From Gaiellasilicea sp038324115 (GTDB lineage: Bacteria; Actinomycetota; Thermoleophilia; Gaiellales; Gaiellaceae): a stretch of DNA of 30,033 bases. This document shows, in pieces, positions 1-8,599 of the stretch. The stretch covers positions 1 through 30,033 of the forward strand of contig JBBQHQ010000013.1 of NCBI GenBank assembly GCA_038324115.1, read 5' to 3'. How positions within the stretch are numbered: the stretch's first letter is position 1; the number at the start of each line of letters is the position of its first letter. The notes beneath the pieces are model-generated. The model was not told the DNA's origin. It was given only the letters and a program-made list of their open reading frames with translations, and did no database searches. The translations under genes were made by a program, and so were the position numbers.

Positions 1-1
1 G

Positions 2-1447
2 GTCGCGCTGCTGCCGGAGAACATCGCCCGCCGGCTCGGTGCCCTCCCGCTCGACTTCGTCGGGGACGCCGTGCGGATCGGCGTCGCCGACCCGACGAAC
101 GTCCTCGCCTCGGACGACCTCCGGCTCGCGCTCGGGCTGCATGTCGAGCTCGTCGTCGTGTCCCGGGACGACCTCGGTCGCGCGATCGACCGCGCCTACC
201 GTTCGGCGCTCGAGGTCGGAGAGGGTCAGGCGCCGGCCCCTCTCCCGCTCCACGTGGTCGAGGACGTGCGCGACGGGAACTCGGGCTCGCCCGCGATCAA
301 GCTCGCCAATCAGCTGATTTCACAGGCGATCGAGGAGGGCGCCTCCGACATCCACTTCGAGCCGCAGGAGAACGGGCTCGAGGTCCGCGCCCGGATCGAC
401 GGCGTCATGCGCAGCATCGCCAGCGTTTCCAAGGCGCTCCAGCCCGCTGTGATCGCGCGGCTCAAGGTGATGGGCGAGCTCGACATCGCCGACCGCCGCG
501 CCCCTCAGGACGGTCGGATCTCGATCCGCTACGGCGACTCCCCGATCGACCTCCGGATCGCCGTGCTCCCGACCACCTACGGCGAGCAGGTGGTGCTTCG
601 GATTCTCCATCGCGCCTCAGGCCGGCTCGGGCTGCCCCAGCTCGGGATGAGCGCCGCGGCAGAGGAGATCTTCGCGCGGGCGATCCGGCAGCCGTACGGC
701 GCCGTGCTCGTCGTCGGGCCGACGGGCAGCGGCAAGACGACCACGCTCTACGCCGCCCTCGAGCTCCTGCACGACGCCGACCGGGTGCTGATGACGATCG
801 AGGACCCGGTCGAGTACCAGGTTCCGGGCGTGAACCAGATCGAGGTCAACCCCCGGGCCGGGCTCACGTTCGCCCGCGGGCTCCGGACGATCCTCCGTTC
901 CGACCCCGACGTGCTCCTCGTCGGCGAGGTCCGGGACGAGGAGACGGCGCGGATCGCGATCCAGGCGGCGATGACCGGCCACCTCGTCCTGACGACGCTG
1001 CACACCCACAACGCCGCAAGCTCGATCGCGCGGCTGCGCGACATGGGCGTCGAGCAGTCGCTGCTCGCGACCTCGATCAACTGCATCGTCGCCCAGAGGC
1101 TCGCCCGGCGGCTCTGCGTCGAGTGCCGCGAGGAGTACGACCCGTCCCCCGCTGAGCTCGACGATCTGCTCGCCGAGGGGATCCGCCTCAGCGGCCCTCC
1201 GCTCTACCGGGCCCGCGGCTGCGTGCGCTGCGCCGGCACGGGCTACAGCGGCCGGGTCGCGCTCTACGAGGTGATGCCGGTGGCCGGGAGGATCCGCCGG
1301 CTGATCGAGGCCTCGACCGAGGAGATCTTCGCCGCGGCCGTCGAGGCCGGGATGATCACGCTCCGCGAGGATGGGATCCGGCTCTGCGAGGCCGGCGTCT
1401 CCTCCCTCGACGAGATCCGCCGGGTCACCGGCGACCGGCTCGTCTAG
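2..1447 (+). CDS. pilB: Type IV pilus assembly / type II secretion ATPase (PilB/GspE family), 5'-truncated by the window
   Basis: This is a hexameric motor ATPase that would power pilus extension at the inner face of the membrane. The reading frame is open from base 2, and its first visible residues (VALLPENIARRLGALP) align with residues 80-95 of the next gene, so roughly 80 N-terminal residues lie outside the window. The visible part holds the end of the MshEN domain, the N2 domain, Walker A (GPTGSGKTTT), the Asp box, Walker B (LLVGEVRDEE), a His box (LTTLHTHNA) and a zinc-binding pair of Cys-x2-Cys motifs (LCVEC and GCVRC). It ends 35 bases before a close paralogue in the same orientation, and the two probably form one transcript. 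PilB and GspE are hard to tell apart by sequence; two adjacent copies favour type IV pili. The family is certain, the exact system is not. Confidence 0.93.
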   Translation, partial: VALLPENIARRLGALPLDFVGDAVRIGVADPTNVLASDDLRLALGLHVELVVVSRDDLGRAIDRAYRSALEVGEGQAPAPLPLHVVEDVRDGNSGSPAIKLANQLISQAIEEGASDIHFEPQENGLEVRARIDGVMRSIASVSKALQPAVIARLKVMGELDIADRRAPQDGRISIRYGDSPIDLRIAVLPTTYGEQVVLRILHRASGRLGLPQLGMSAAAEEIFARAIRQPYGAVLVVGPTGSGKTTTLYAALELLHDADRVLMTIEDPVEYQVPGVNQIEVNPRAGLTFARGLRTILRSDPDVLLVGEVRDEETARIAIQAAMTGHLVLTTLHTHNAASSIARLRDMGVEQSLLATSINCIVAQRLARRLCVECREEYDPSPAELDDLLAEGIRLSGPPLYRARGCVRCAGTGYSGRVALYEVMPVAGRIRRLIEASTEEIFAAAVEAGMITLREDGIRLCEAGVSSLDEIRRVTGDRLV

Positions 1448-1456
1448 CTCATTTCC

Positions 1457-1469
1457 GCCGCTCAGCGGC
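1457..1469. repeat. 13-base palindrome between the two pilB genes
   Basis: GCCGCTCAGCGGC has perfect 6-base arms around one central C and lies 9 bases after the stop codon of the first pilB gene. It could be a weak hairpin affecting transcript ends or stability. No T-run follows, so a strong terminator is unlikely. Function is unknown. Confidence 0.35.
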
Positions 1470-1482
1470 CGATCACCGGGAC

Positions 1483-3165
1483 GTGGAAGCCGCCCTCCAG
1501 CCCTGGCCCGCCCTCGGAGCGCTTCTGATGCGCGACGGCGCGCTCACCGTCGAGCAACTCGAGGCGGCGCTGCGCGAGAAGGAGCAATCGGGCGTCCGGC
1601 TCGGAGAGATCCTCGTCGCGCGCGGATTCGTGACGCCGACGCAGGTCGCGCGCGTCCTCGCCGAGCAGCACGAGCTGCCCTTCGTCGACCTTCCCCGCGA
1701 GGTGATCGACGTCGGCGCCGCGGGCCTCCTCCCGGAGGACCTCGCCCGCCGGTTCGATGCGATTCCGATCCGCTTCCTCGGCGACGGCGCCGTCCTCGTC
1801 GCGATCGGCGACCCCACGAACGTCGTCGCCGCAGACGATCTCAGGCTCGTGCTCGGGCTCCAGGTGCGGCTCGCAGTCGCCTCTCCGGACGCGGTAGCGA
1901 GCGCGATCACCCGGATCTACGCGCCCGACGCCGAGATCGAGGCCGTCGACGAGGGGCCCCAGGCCCACGACGCGACCGTGATCGACCTCCGCGACGCCGC
2001 CTCGAGCGCACCCGCAATCAAGCAGGTCAACAACCTGATCGGTCGAGCGCTCGACCTTGGCGCCTCCGACGTCCACTTCACGCCGCAACGCGACCGCCTG
2101 GTGATCCGCGTCCGCGTCGACGGCGTCATGCGCGACCTCGGCACCCTGCCCCGCACGCTCCAGCCCGCGGTCACGAGCCGGCTCAAGGTGATGGCCGAGC
2201 TCGACATCGCCGAGAAGCGGCTGCCGCAGGACGGGCGGATCTCGATCCGCTCCGGCGAGCGCGCCGTCGATCTCCGCGTCGCCGTCCTCCCCACGAGCTT
2301 CGGCGAGAAGGTGACGCTCCGGATCATGGGCTCGGGCGAGCCGTGCGGCTCGCTCGCGGAGCTTGGCCTCGGAGATGAGGCCGCGGCCGCTCTCACCCGC
2401 TGCGTCCAGCAACCGTTTGGCTCCATCCTCGTCGTCGGGCCGACCGGGGCGGGGAAGTCGACGACGCTCCACGCCACCCTGGCACTGCTCAACGACGACG
2501 AGCGCCAGATCACGACGATCGAGGACCCGATCGAGTACCGGGTCGCCGGCGCGGATCAGATCGAGGTGAACCCGAAGGCAGGTCTCACCTTCGCGAGCGG
2601 CCTCCGGACGATCCTCCGCTCCGACCCCGACGTCATCCTCGTCGGGGAGATCCGGGACGAGGAGACCGCTCAGATCGTTTTCCAGGCGGCGATGACCGGT
2701 CATGTCGTGCTCAGCTCGCTCCATGCCCAGAACGCGGCCAGCGCGATCGCCCGCCTCCGGGACATGGGCGTGGACTCAGGACTGATCGCAACTTCGCTCA
2801 ACTGCATCGTCTCCCAGCGTCTCGCGCGGAAGCTCTGCGGGCACTGCCGTGAGCCCTACACGCCCGAGGAGCACGAGCTCGCCGATGTCGGCCTCTCCTC
2901 CTTCGACACCGGCGTCTGGCTCTACCGCGGCGTCGGCTGCGAGGCCTGCTCACAGACGGGCTACGCCGGTCGGGTCGGGCTCTTCGAGGTGATGCCGATC
3001 CGGGGCCGGATCCGCGGGCTCGTCGAGAGCTCGACCGAGGAGATCTTCTCCGCCGCCGTCGCCGAGGGAATGACGACGATGCGGGAGGACGGCCTGCGCC
3101 TCGCCCGCGCCGGGGTCACGTCGCTCGCGGAGGTCCGCAGGGTCACCGGCGAGCGGATGACGTAG
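1483..3165 (+). CDS. pilB: Type IV pilus assembly ATPase PilB with N-terminal MshEN-like domain
   Basis: A 560-residue motor ATPase for pilus extension. Two MshEN-type segments are visible, LGALLMRDGAL at about residues 11-21 and RLGEILVARGFV at about 39-50; such pairs bind cyclic di-GMP in MshE. Then come the N2 domain (about 170-290), Walker A GPTGAGKS (319-326), Walker B ILVGEIRDEE (385-394), a His box (LSSLHAQNA) and zinc cysteines 452, 455, 486 and 489. The GTG start is preferred because the in-frame ATG at 1528, although preceded by GGAG, would remove the beginning of the first MshEN motif. The protein is very similar to the gene just upstream along its whole length, a recent-looking tandem duplication. 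Differences include SGKTTTLYA versus AGKSTTLHA in the P-loop. The gene ends in a palindrome shared with the convergent TPR gene. Confidence 0.95.
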   Translation: MEAALQPWPALGALLMRDGALTVEQLEAALREKEQSGVRLGEILVARGFVTPTQVARVLAEQHELPFVDLPREVIDVGAAGLLPEDLARRFDAIPIRFLGDGAVLVAIGDPTNVVAADDLRLVLGLQVRLAVASPDAVASAITRIYAPDAEIEAVDEGPQAHDATVIDLRDAASSAPAIKQVNNLIGRALDLGASDVHFTPQRDRLVIRVRVDGVMRDLGTLPRTLQPAVTSRLKVMAELDIAEKRLPQDGRISIRSGERAVDLRVAVLPTSFGEKVTLRIMGSGEPCGSLAELGLGDEAAAALTRCVQQPFGSILVVGPTGAGKSTTLHATLALLNDDERQITTIEDPIEYRVAGADQIEVNPKAGLTFASGLRTILRSDPDVILVGEIRDEETAQIVFQAAMTGHVVLSSLHAQNAASAIARLRDMGVDSGLIATSLNCIVSQRLARKLCGHCREPYTPEEHELADVGLSSFDTGVWLYRGVGCEACSQTGYAGRVGLFEVMPIRGRIRGLVESSTEEIFSAAVAEGMTTMREDGLRLARAGVTSLAEVRRVTGERMT

Positions 3166-3181
3166 TTGCTCTGAGCAACTA
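3163..3181. terminator. Palindrome containing both convergent stop codons, probable bidirectional terminator
   Basis: TAGTTGCTCTGAGCAACTA has perfect 9-base arms around a central T. The plus-strand TAG (3163-3165) of pilB and the minus-strand TAG (3179-3181) of the TPR gene are its two ends. As RNA it would fold with a small loop on either strand. The plus-strand continuation is pyrimidine-rich (CTCTCTTCCCC) rather than a clean U-run. The palindrome is seen; the terminator role is inferred. Confidence 0.6.
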
Positions 3182-3556
3182 GCTCTCTTCCCCGTCCCCC
3201 TCCGGCGGCTCGAGTTCCATGATCCGGTCGGCGTACTGCTCCGAGCCGGGGCTCATCGAGCTCGCCAGCTTGTAGTGCCCGTTCGCCTCGGCGTCCCTGC
3301 CCTGCTTCTCGAGCGCGCGGCCGAGCGCGTAGTGGGCGTAGTCGTCGGTCGGCGACAGCTCGAGCACCGCGCGGAACTCGGCCTCCGCCTCGCGCCAGCG
3401 CTGGATCCGGAAGTACGCGATCCCGAGCGCCTCCCGGATCGAGGCCTTGTCCGGCTCGAGCGTCTTCGCCTTCTCGAGGGCCACCGTGGCCTGTGCGGCC
3501 ATGCCCTTGCCGAGATGGGTGCGGCCCTGCTGGTAGAGGTCGTAGGCGTCGGTCAC
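3179..3556 (-). CDS. Small TPR-repeat protein
   Basis: A 125-residue soluble protein made almost entirely of tetratricopeptide repeats: about three helix-turn-helix units, with consensus residues in ALGIAYFRIQRWREAEAEF and YALGRALEKQGRDAEANGHY, and an acidic C-terminal tail. TPR units bind other proteins; no enzymatic motif is seen. The GTG start overlaps the TGA stop of the nucleotidyltransferase gene by four bases (GTGA), so it is translationally coupled as the last gene of the coaBC-moxR-tgpA run. There is no signal peptide. The partner is unknown. It converges on the pilB genes but belongs to the opposite strand and operon, so a pilus role should not be assumed. Confidence 0.85.
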   Translation of the reverse strand: MTDAYDLYQQGRTHLGKGMAAQATVALEKAKTLEPDKASIREALGIAYFRIQRWREAEAEFRAVLELSPTDDYAHYALGRALEKQGRDAEANGHYKLASSMSPGSEQYADRIMELEPPEGDGEES

Positions 3557-4242
3557 AGGGTGCTCAGGTACGGGAAGTTTTCACGGAGGAGGTCTGCCGG
3601 CGCCGTCAGGTCCCGCGTCGGCCCGATCTCGACCGCCCGAATCCGCTCTCCCGCGTCGATCGCCCCCTGAAACGCCGTCGCGAGCTCGAAGGGCGGGTCG
3701 CCGGGCCGCTCGTCGATCCGGGCCGCGACCGCCGGCCCGACGGCCCAGAGCGGGGCGCCGGCGTGCTCGCCCTCCTCGACGTGCAGCCGCTCGATCCAGC
3801 CGTCCCTCACGCCCACGCCGTTTCGCACCGGCTCCCCGTCGCGCCGTCTCCGCACGGCGAGCACGCCGGCCGCCCCGTCGAGCGCCGCGGCCACGCGGGA
3901 GACGTCTCCCGGGGTGAAGACGGTGTCTGCGCCAACGACCAGGTAGGGCGGGACCGCGCCCGCAACGGCGACCGCGTCCGCGGAGCCGTCCGGCGAGGCC
4001 TGCCGGGCATAGGCGACCTCGAGGCCGAAGGACGATCCGTCGCCCACGAGCCGCTCCACCTGCTCGGCGAGATGACCCGTGACGATCGTCGCGCGCGGAC
4101 AGCCGGCCGCGGCGAGCTCGCGCAGCAGGTGCGCGAGCACCGGCGTCCCGTCCACGGGCAGGAGCGGCTTCGCCCAGGTCTCCGTCAGCGGGCGCATCCT
4201 GCTCCCGACGCCGGCTGCGATGACGACGGCGGCGAGGGTCAT
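3553..4242 (-). CDS. Sugar-phosphate nucleotidyltransferase family protein
   Basis: A 229-residue NTP-transferase-fold protein. The N-terminal signature AGVGSRMRPLTETWAKPLLP (about residues 10-29) is the nucleotide-binding loop of enzymes such as glucose-1-phosphate thymidylyltransferase and mannose-1-phosphate guanylyltransferase. A VGADTVF segment (about 107-113) supplies the usual metal-binding Asp. The protein has the catalytic domain only, with no left-handed beta-helix, so it is shorter than GlmU- or GlgC-type enzymes. Which sugar and nucleotide it uses cannot be read from sequence. The ATG overlaps the tgpA stop (ATGA) and the end overlaps the TPR start (GTGA), so all three are probably co-translated. 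A role in making an activated sugar for a surface polymer is plausible but unproven. Confidence 0.85.
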   Translation of the reverse strand: MTLAAVVIAAGVGSRMRPLTETWAKPLLPVDGTPVLAHLLRELAAAGCPRATIVTGHLAEQVERLVGDGSSFGLEVAYARQASPDGSADAVAVAGAVPPYLVVGADTVFTPGDVSRVAAALDGAAGVLAVRRRRDGEPVRNGVGVRDGWIERLHVEEGEHAGAPLWAVGPAVAARIDERPGDPPFELATAFQGAIDAGERIRAVEIGPTRDLTAPADLLRENFPYLSTL

Positions 4243-6452
4243 CCCCGGAACGAGCCGAGTGCGAGGAAGCCGCGCAGCCGCTGCATCCGGCTCAAGCCGC
4301 GGCGGATCCGGCGGAGGAGCGCCCGCAGCTCCTGGCGCGCGCTTGCGGCCGCAGCGGCCGCGTGCTCGGGAGGCCCGAAGCGGGCCTCGGCAAGCGCCCG
4401 CGCGAACGGGCGGCCGTCCACCCCCAGCTCGGCGTGCACGAGCCGGTGCAGCTCCTGCGGCGACACACTCGGAGTGAGGGCGAATCCCTGGTCGGCGAGG
4501 AACTCGACGAGCTCGCGCCGAGCGGCCCCGGCGACCCCCCGCGGCTCGCGGCCGAGATACCGGAGGCGCCGCCAGGCGAGCTTGCCGCCCCCGAATGCGG
4601 CCCCTGCCGCCAGGGCGCCCAGGAGCACCAGCCAGAACGTGCTCGAGCGGTGCGGCGCCACCACCGGCCGGCGCCCGGCGCGCTCCCGGAGCGCGTCCAG
4701 GCGGTCCAGCTCCCCGGCTCCCCCCGGGTCGGCGCCGCCGGCCACCCCGGTGCCGCGGAAGGCCGCGCCGACCGCGTCGCCCGCGTTGAACACCGGCGAC
4801 GACGAGCTGTAGCTCGCGCCGAGCTCGCCGCGGCCGGGAGTCGGGTCGAAGGAAAGCCAGCCGTAGCCGGGGAACCAGGCCTCAACCCAAGCGTGAGCGT
4901 TGCGGTCGGTGACCGTCCACGTGCCCCGGCTGTACGAGCCGCTCGTGAACCCCGCCGCGACCCGGGACGGGATCCCGAGGAAGCGCAGCATCAGGGTCAT
5001 TGCGCCGGCGAAGTGCTGGCAGTAGCCACGGCGCGACTCGTCCACGAAGAAGGCGAGCGGCGGGCGGGCGCCGGGCGCCGGCGGCTGCTCGTCGTAGGTG
5101 AAGCCGCCGGTCGAGCGAAGCCACGCCTCGATCGCGACCACCGCGCCGTACGGGCTCCGGGCCCCCACCGCGAGCCGCTCGGCTTGACGATAGACGCCCC
5201 GGTAGCCCCAGAGCGCGAGCTGCCGCTGATCAGTGAAGAGCGCCTCGAGCACGGCCGCCCGGTCTGGGGCGCCGTAGCCGGGCACCTGCGTCCGGTCGAT
5301 CCGGAGGTACTCGTCGAGGGCCTCCGGGTACTCCGCACGCGCGGCTGCGAGCTGCTTCGGGTTGGGCCGGGGCGCATAGCTCCAGACCGTGTACTGCTGG
5401 CCTCGCGAGAGCCCGCCGTCCAGCCGCCGGAAGATCCCACCTTCGAGCCGGACGAGGCGGCCGAGCCTGCCGGCCTCGAGCGCCACGGGCGCCGTCGCCG
5501 CGACGAGATGGTCGTCGGCGAGCGCGGCGACCTCCACCTCCTGCTGCACCCAGTTCTTCGGGTCGGACGCGGCCGGCGGCAGCAGCGGGTCGTCCTCGAG
5601 CGGTCCCGCGAACCGGCGGGCCTCGAGCGGGCCGTGGCTCTCGATCCACCGGTCCTGGGTGAACTGGTCGAGCGTGGTCGCGCGCCAGTAGAGCGCCCGC
5701 CGGGGGCCGCGAACGCGCAGGACGGTCGTGGGCTGCTCGGGGAAGGAGACCCCCGCGTAGTTCGCGTCCCAGACGTAGTCGACGCGGACGGGGTCGCCCG
5801 AGCCGCGCTGGGGGCGCCAGTCCTGCCAGGCGAGGACCCCGTCCTTGGCGACGGCGGCCGTGCTGGAGAGCGCGAGTGCGGCGGCCAGGACGAGTGCCGC
5901 GGCGACGAGCGCCGGAACGGGGCGCGCGGTGCGCAGCGAGGCGAGGAGCCAGAGCGCGGCTCCGAGCAGGAGCGCGCCGTACGCGAGGCCGTGCGTGGGC
6001 AGGAGCGCGAGCGGCCAGCCGACCGCGACGAGCAGCACGAGCACCGCCGCGAGCGGCCGACGTGCGCCCACCGCCAGCACGAGCGCCGCCGTGAACCCGA
6101 AGACGGCGAACACGAGGACGCCGTGCATCTCGGGCTGGGAAGCACCCGCGAAGGGGACGAGGACGTCGTAGAACGACGAGAGCCCGTGCCCGAACCTGGA
6201 GGCCGCGTGCTCGAGGAAGCCCCGGTGGGGGCCGCCGTCGAGCGCCGGCGAGCCGAACGCCGCGCCGGCTGCCGCCAGAGCCAGCCACGGGAGCGCCAAC
6301 AGCCGGAGCCTGAGGGTCGGCAAAAGGACGAGCGAGAGCGCCAGGGCCAGCGCCACGAGCCCGTCGCCGCCCGTGGGGCCGTTCTCCAGGCGCAGCCAGG
6401 CGACGGCGACCAGCACCGAGGGCGGCGCGGTGGCGGCGAGGGCTCTACGCAC
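4239..6452 (-). CDS. TgpA-like membrane transglutaminase-domain protein (DUF3488, transglutaminase core, DUF4129)
   Basis: A 737-residue integral membrane protein. The N-terminal ~200 residues hold about six or seven hydrophobic segments (DUF3488-type). An extracytoplasmic part follows, with the transglutaminase-like core at about 440-545 and an intact triad: Cys478 in RGYCQHFAGAM, His520 in RNAHAWVEAW and Asp536 in FDPTPG. One further membrane segment lies near residue 610, then a cytoplasmic DUF4129-like tail. TgpA of Pseudomonas is the best-studied relative; the physiological substrate of the family is unclear and may be cell-envelope protein or peptide. The GTG start lies within the end of the DUF58 gene (8-base overlap). 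The order moxR, DUF58, tgpA is a widely conserved set. Family assignment is firm, function is not. Confidence 0.93.
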   Translation of the reverse strand: MRRALAATAPPSVLVAVAWLRLENGPTGGDGLVALALALSLVLLPTLRLRLLALPWLALAAAGAAFGSPALDGGPHRGFLEHAASRFGHGLSSFYDVLVPFAGASQPEMHGVLVFAVFGFTAALVLAVGARRPLAAVLVLLVAVGWPLALLPTHGLAYGALLLGAALWLLASLRTARPVPALVAAALVLAAALALSSTAAVAKDGVLAWQDWRPQRGSGDPVRVDYVWDANYAGVSFPEQPTTVLRVRGPRRALYWRATTLDQFTQDRWIESHGPLEARRFAGPLEDDPLLPPAASDPKNWVQQEVEVAALADDHLVAATAPVALEAGRLGRLVRLEGGIFRRLDGGLSRGQQYTVWSYAPRPNPKQLAAARAEYPEALDEYLRIDRTQVPGYGAPDRAAVLEALFTDQRQLALWGYRGVYRQAERLAVGARSPYGAVVAIEAWLRSTGGFTYDEQPPAPGARPPLAFFVDESRRGYCQHFAGAMTLMLRFLGIPSRVAAGFTSGSYSRGTWTVTDRNAHAWVEAWFPGYGWLSFDPTPGRGELGASYSSSSPVFNAGDAVGAAFRGTGVAGGADPGGAGELDRLDALRERAGRRPVVAPHRSSTFWLVLLGALAAGAAFGGGKLAWRRLRYLGREPRGVAGAARRELVEFLADQGFALTPSVSPQELHRLVHAELGVDGRPFARALAEARFGPPEHAAAAAASARQELRALLRRIRRGLSRMQRLRGFLALGSFRG

Positions 6453-7638
6453 GGCGGGCTACCGGTGCGGCACCGAGGATCGAGCCGAGGTCGTCGCCCT
6501 CGCGGACGACCGCGACCGCGACGCCCGCGCTCGAGAGGCGGAGGAGCTCGGGCTCGGTCGTGGACGGGCGACCGGCGAAGCTGGCGGAGTCGACCCAGAC
6601 GAGCGAGACCCCCTGGCCCGCACTCGCCCGGCGGGCGAGCTCGCGGGAGAGACCGGCGGCGATCCGGGAGGTGACGACGACGAGCTCGAGGGCACGCGCC
6701 GCAGGCCCGCCCTCGCGGACGAGCGTCTCCTCGAGCGCGGGCGCCCGGCCGGGCGCCACGGCTGCGAGCGCATCGAGCGCGGCGCGCCAGTCGCCCTCGA
6801 GGGAGGCGACTGGCACGTTCAGCGGCGGCACGCCGTTGAGCAGGAGCAGGCAGCGCCGCCCCCGGGAGACGTGCGTTCGCAGGATCGAGCCCGCCGCGCG
6901 GACGGCCTCGTCGAAGCTGTCCCCGGCGACGCCGCGCTCGTCGGTGTCGAGCACGATCGCGATCTCGTCCCGGGGAGAGTCTTCGAGCTCCTTGACCATC
7001 AGCCGGCCCCGCCGCGCGGTCGTGGGCCAGTGCACCTTGCGCAGCGACTCCCCCTGCTCGTACTCCCGGACTGAGTGCAGGTCGAATCCGGACGGCCGCC
7101 GGAGCAGGAGCCGGCGACCCTCCTGGGCGTGGGCGCCCGTCTCCGAGAAGAGCGCCCCGAGCTCGACGAGCCGGGGATAGACGACGAGCGCCGCCCCCGG
7201 CTCCAGCGCCACCTCCGCGTGGGCGAGCCCGAACGGATCCTCCAGTACGGCAACCGCCTGCTCCACGGAGTAGCGGCCGCGCCGGACCGCCTCGAGCACG
7301 TACGTGCCCCGGTGCGAGCGTCGCCCGCGGGCCAGCGTCGTCCGGCGCTCGCCCAGCCGCGGGCCCTGCTCGCGGACCGCGAGCGACGGCGGCGGCAGCC
7401 TGGCCTCCGGGATCGCCTCCAGGGTCACCCAGACATCCTCTCCCTCGAAATGGAGCCCTCGGCCGGCGCGGCGTCGGAGCACGATCGGCCCACCCGCGAG
7501 GCCGACCCAGGCCCGGGCGGCGAGCACGGCGAGCACGAGCCCGGTCGCGACCGGGTAGAGCGCGCGGACGCCGAAGAGCCAGGCTGCGAGGTAGGCCGCG
7601 GCCCCCAGTGCGAGCGTGAGCTTCCCCCGCCGGGTCAA
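6445..7638 (-). CDS. DUF58 domain protein (MoxR-associated)
   Basis: A 397-residue protein with two hydrophobic segments near the N-terminus (about residues 8-45) and a DUF58 core around LHSVREYEQGESLRKVHW, about residues 195-215. The remainder resembles a von Willebrand A-like fold, as usual for the family. DUF58 proteins are encoded next to MoxR ATPases and are thought to be clients or partners in metal insertion or envelope assembly; the mechanism is unknown. The longest start is TTG, one base downstream of the moxR stop. No better ATG or GTG keeps the membrane segments, so TTG is probable and points to coupling with moxR. The end overlaps tgpA by 8 bases. Confidence 0.9.
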   Translation of the reverse strand: MTRRGKLTLALGAAAYLAAWLFGVRALYPVATGLVLAVLAARAWVGLAGGPIVLRRRAGRGLHFEGEDVWVTLEAIPEARLPPPSLAVREQGPRLGERRTTLARGRRSHRGTYVLEAVRRGRYSVEQAVAVLEDPFGLAHAEVALEPGAALVVYPRLVELGALFSETGAHAQEGRRLLLRRPSGFDLHSVREYEQGESLRKVHWPTTARRGRLMVKELEDSPRDEIAIVLDTDERGVAGDSFDEAVRAAGSILRTHVSRGRRCLLLLNGVPPLNVPVASLEGDWRAALDALAAVAPGRAPALEETLVREGGPAARALELVVVTSRIAAGLSRELARRASAGQGVSLVWVDSASFAGRPSTTEPELLRLSSAGVAVAVVREGDDLGSILGAAPVARRA

Positions 7639-7639
7639 G

Positions 7640-8599
7640 CTAGACGGGGACGGGTGTCGCGTCCACGGCTTCCCGCACGACCTCGGCGGCCGTGACGCCG
7701 GCGGAGCGCGCCTCGGGCGCGAGGATCAACCGGTGGGCGAGCACGGGGGCGGCGATCGTCTTGACGTCGTCCGGGGTGACGAAGTCACGTCCCTCGAAGA
7801 GCGCCCGCGCCTTCGCGACCCGGAGTAGCGCGATCCCCGAGCGGGGGCTGGCGCCCAGGGCGAGCCGCGGGCTGGAGCGGGTGTGCCGGAGGACGGCGAC
7901 GACGTAGCGGTTGAGGCTCTCCTCGACGTAGATCCCCCTCGCCTCCTCGATCGCGGCGCGCAGCTCCTCCGCGGATGCGACGGCCTCGAGGGTCTCGAGC
8001 GGCGGCGCCGTCGTCTGCTCCGCGAGCATCTGCGCCTCCTCGGCGAGCGCCGGATAGCCGAGCGAGAGCCGCATCGTGAAGCGGTCGAGCTGCGCCTCCG
8101 GGAGCGGGTACGTGCCTTCGTACTCGATCGGGTTCTGGGTCGCGAGCACCATGAACGGGCGCTCCAGCGGGTAGCTCTCCCCGTCGATCGTGACCTGAGT
8201 CTCCTCCATCGCCTCGAGCAGCGCCGACTGCGTCTTCGGGGATGCCCGGTTGATCTCGTCGACGAGGAGCACGTTCGCGAACACCGGCCCCGCCCGGAAC
8301 TCGAACCCGTTTGTGCGCTGGTTGAAGACGTTGACGCCGGTGACGTCCGAGGGGAGCAGGTCGGGAGTGAACTGGAGCCGCGAGAACTCGACGGCGACCG
8401 AGCGGGCGAGCGCCTTCGCCAGCATCGTCTTCCCCACTCCGGGGAAGTCCTCGATGATCACGTGCCCCTCGGCGATCAGCGCGAGGACGGCGAGCCGCAG
8501 CGTCTCGGCGGGCGCGTGCACGACGCGGGCCACGTTCTCGACGATCCGCTCGAGCGTCTCGGCGGACGCGTCGAGGGCGGGGCTCCTACGAGCCTCCAT
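7640..8599 (-). CDS. moxR: MoxR-family AAA+ ATPase
   Basis: A 319-residue AAA+ ATPase. Walker A is GVGKT (54-58) and Walker B LLVDEINR (111-118), followed by the MoxR-typical ASPKTQSALLEAMEE sensor region and the C-terminal lid. MoxR proteins act as chaperones that mature enzyme complexes or envelope proteins, often together with an adjacent DUF58 protein. The length is normal for the family. The ATG overlaps the coaBC stop by 14 bases and the stop is one base from the DUF58 start, so coaBC, moxR, DUF58 and tgpA are read as one transcript. Linkage to coenzyme A synthesis is probably positional rather than functional. Confidence 0.95.
   Translation of the reverse strand: MEARRSPALDASAETLERIVENVARVVHAPAETLRLAVLALIAEGHVIIEDFPGVGKTMLAKALARSVAVEFSRLQFTPDLLPSDVTGVNVFNQRTNGFEFRAGPVFANVLLVDEINRASPKTQSALLEAMEETQVTIDGESYPLERPFMVLATQNPIEYEGTYPLPEAQLDRFTMRLSLGYPALAEEAQMLAEQTTAPPLETLEAVASAEELRAAIEEARGIYVEESLNRYVVAVLRHTRSSPRLALGASPRSGIALLRVAKARALFEGRDFVTPDDVKTIAAPVLAHRLILAPEARSAGVTAAEVVREAVDATPVPV

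Noticed and set aside
1528..1530. ATG as the start of the second pilB gene, with a GGAG site upstream
   Set aside because: It would remove the beginning of the first MshEN motif (LGALL), which is conserved; the GTG at 1483 is favoured, though the ATG cannot be fully excluded.
1371..2378. A 335-codon Arg-rich frame across the pilB junction
   Set aside because: It is an alternate frame of the two pilB genes and is almost entirely Arg, Pro and Ala.
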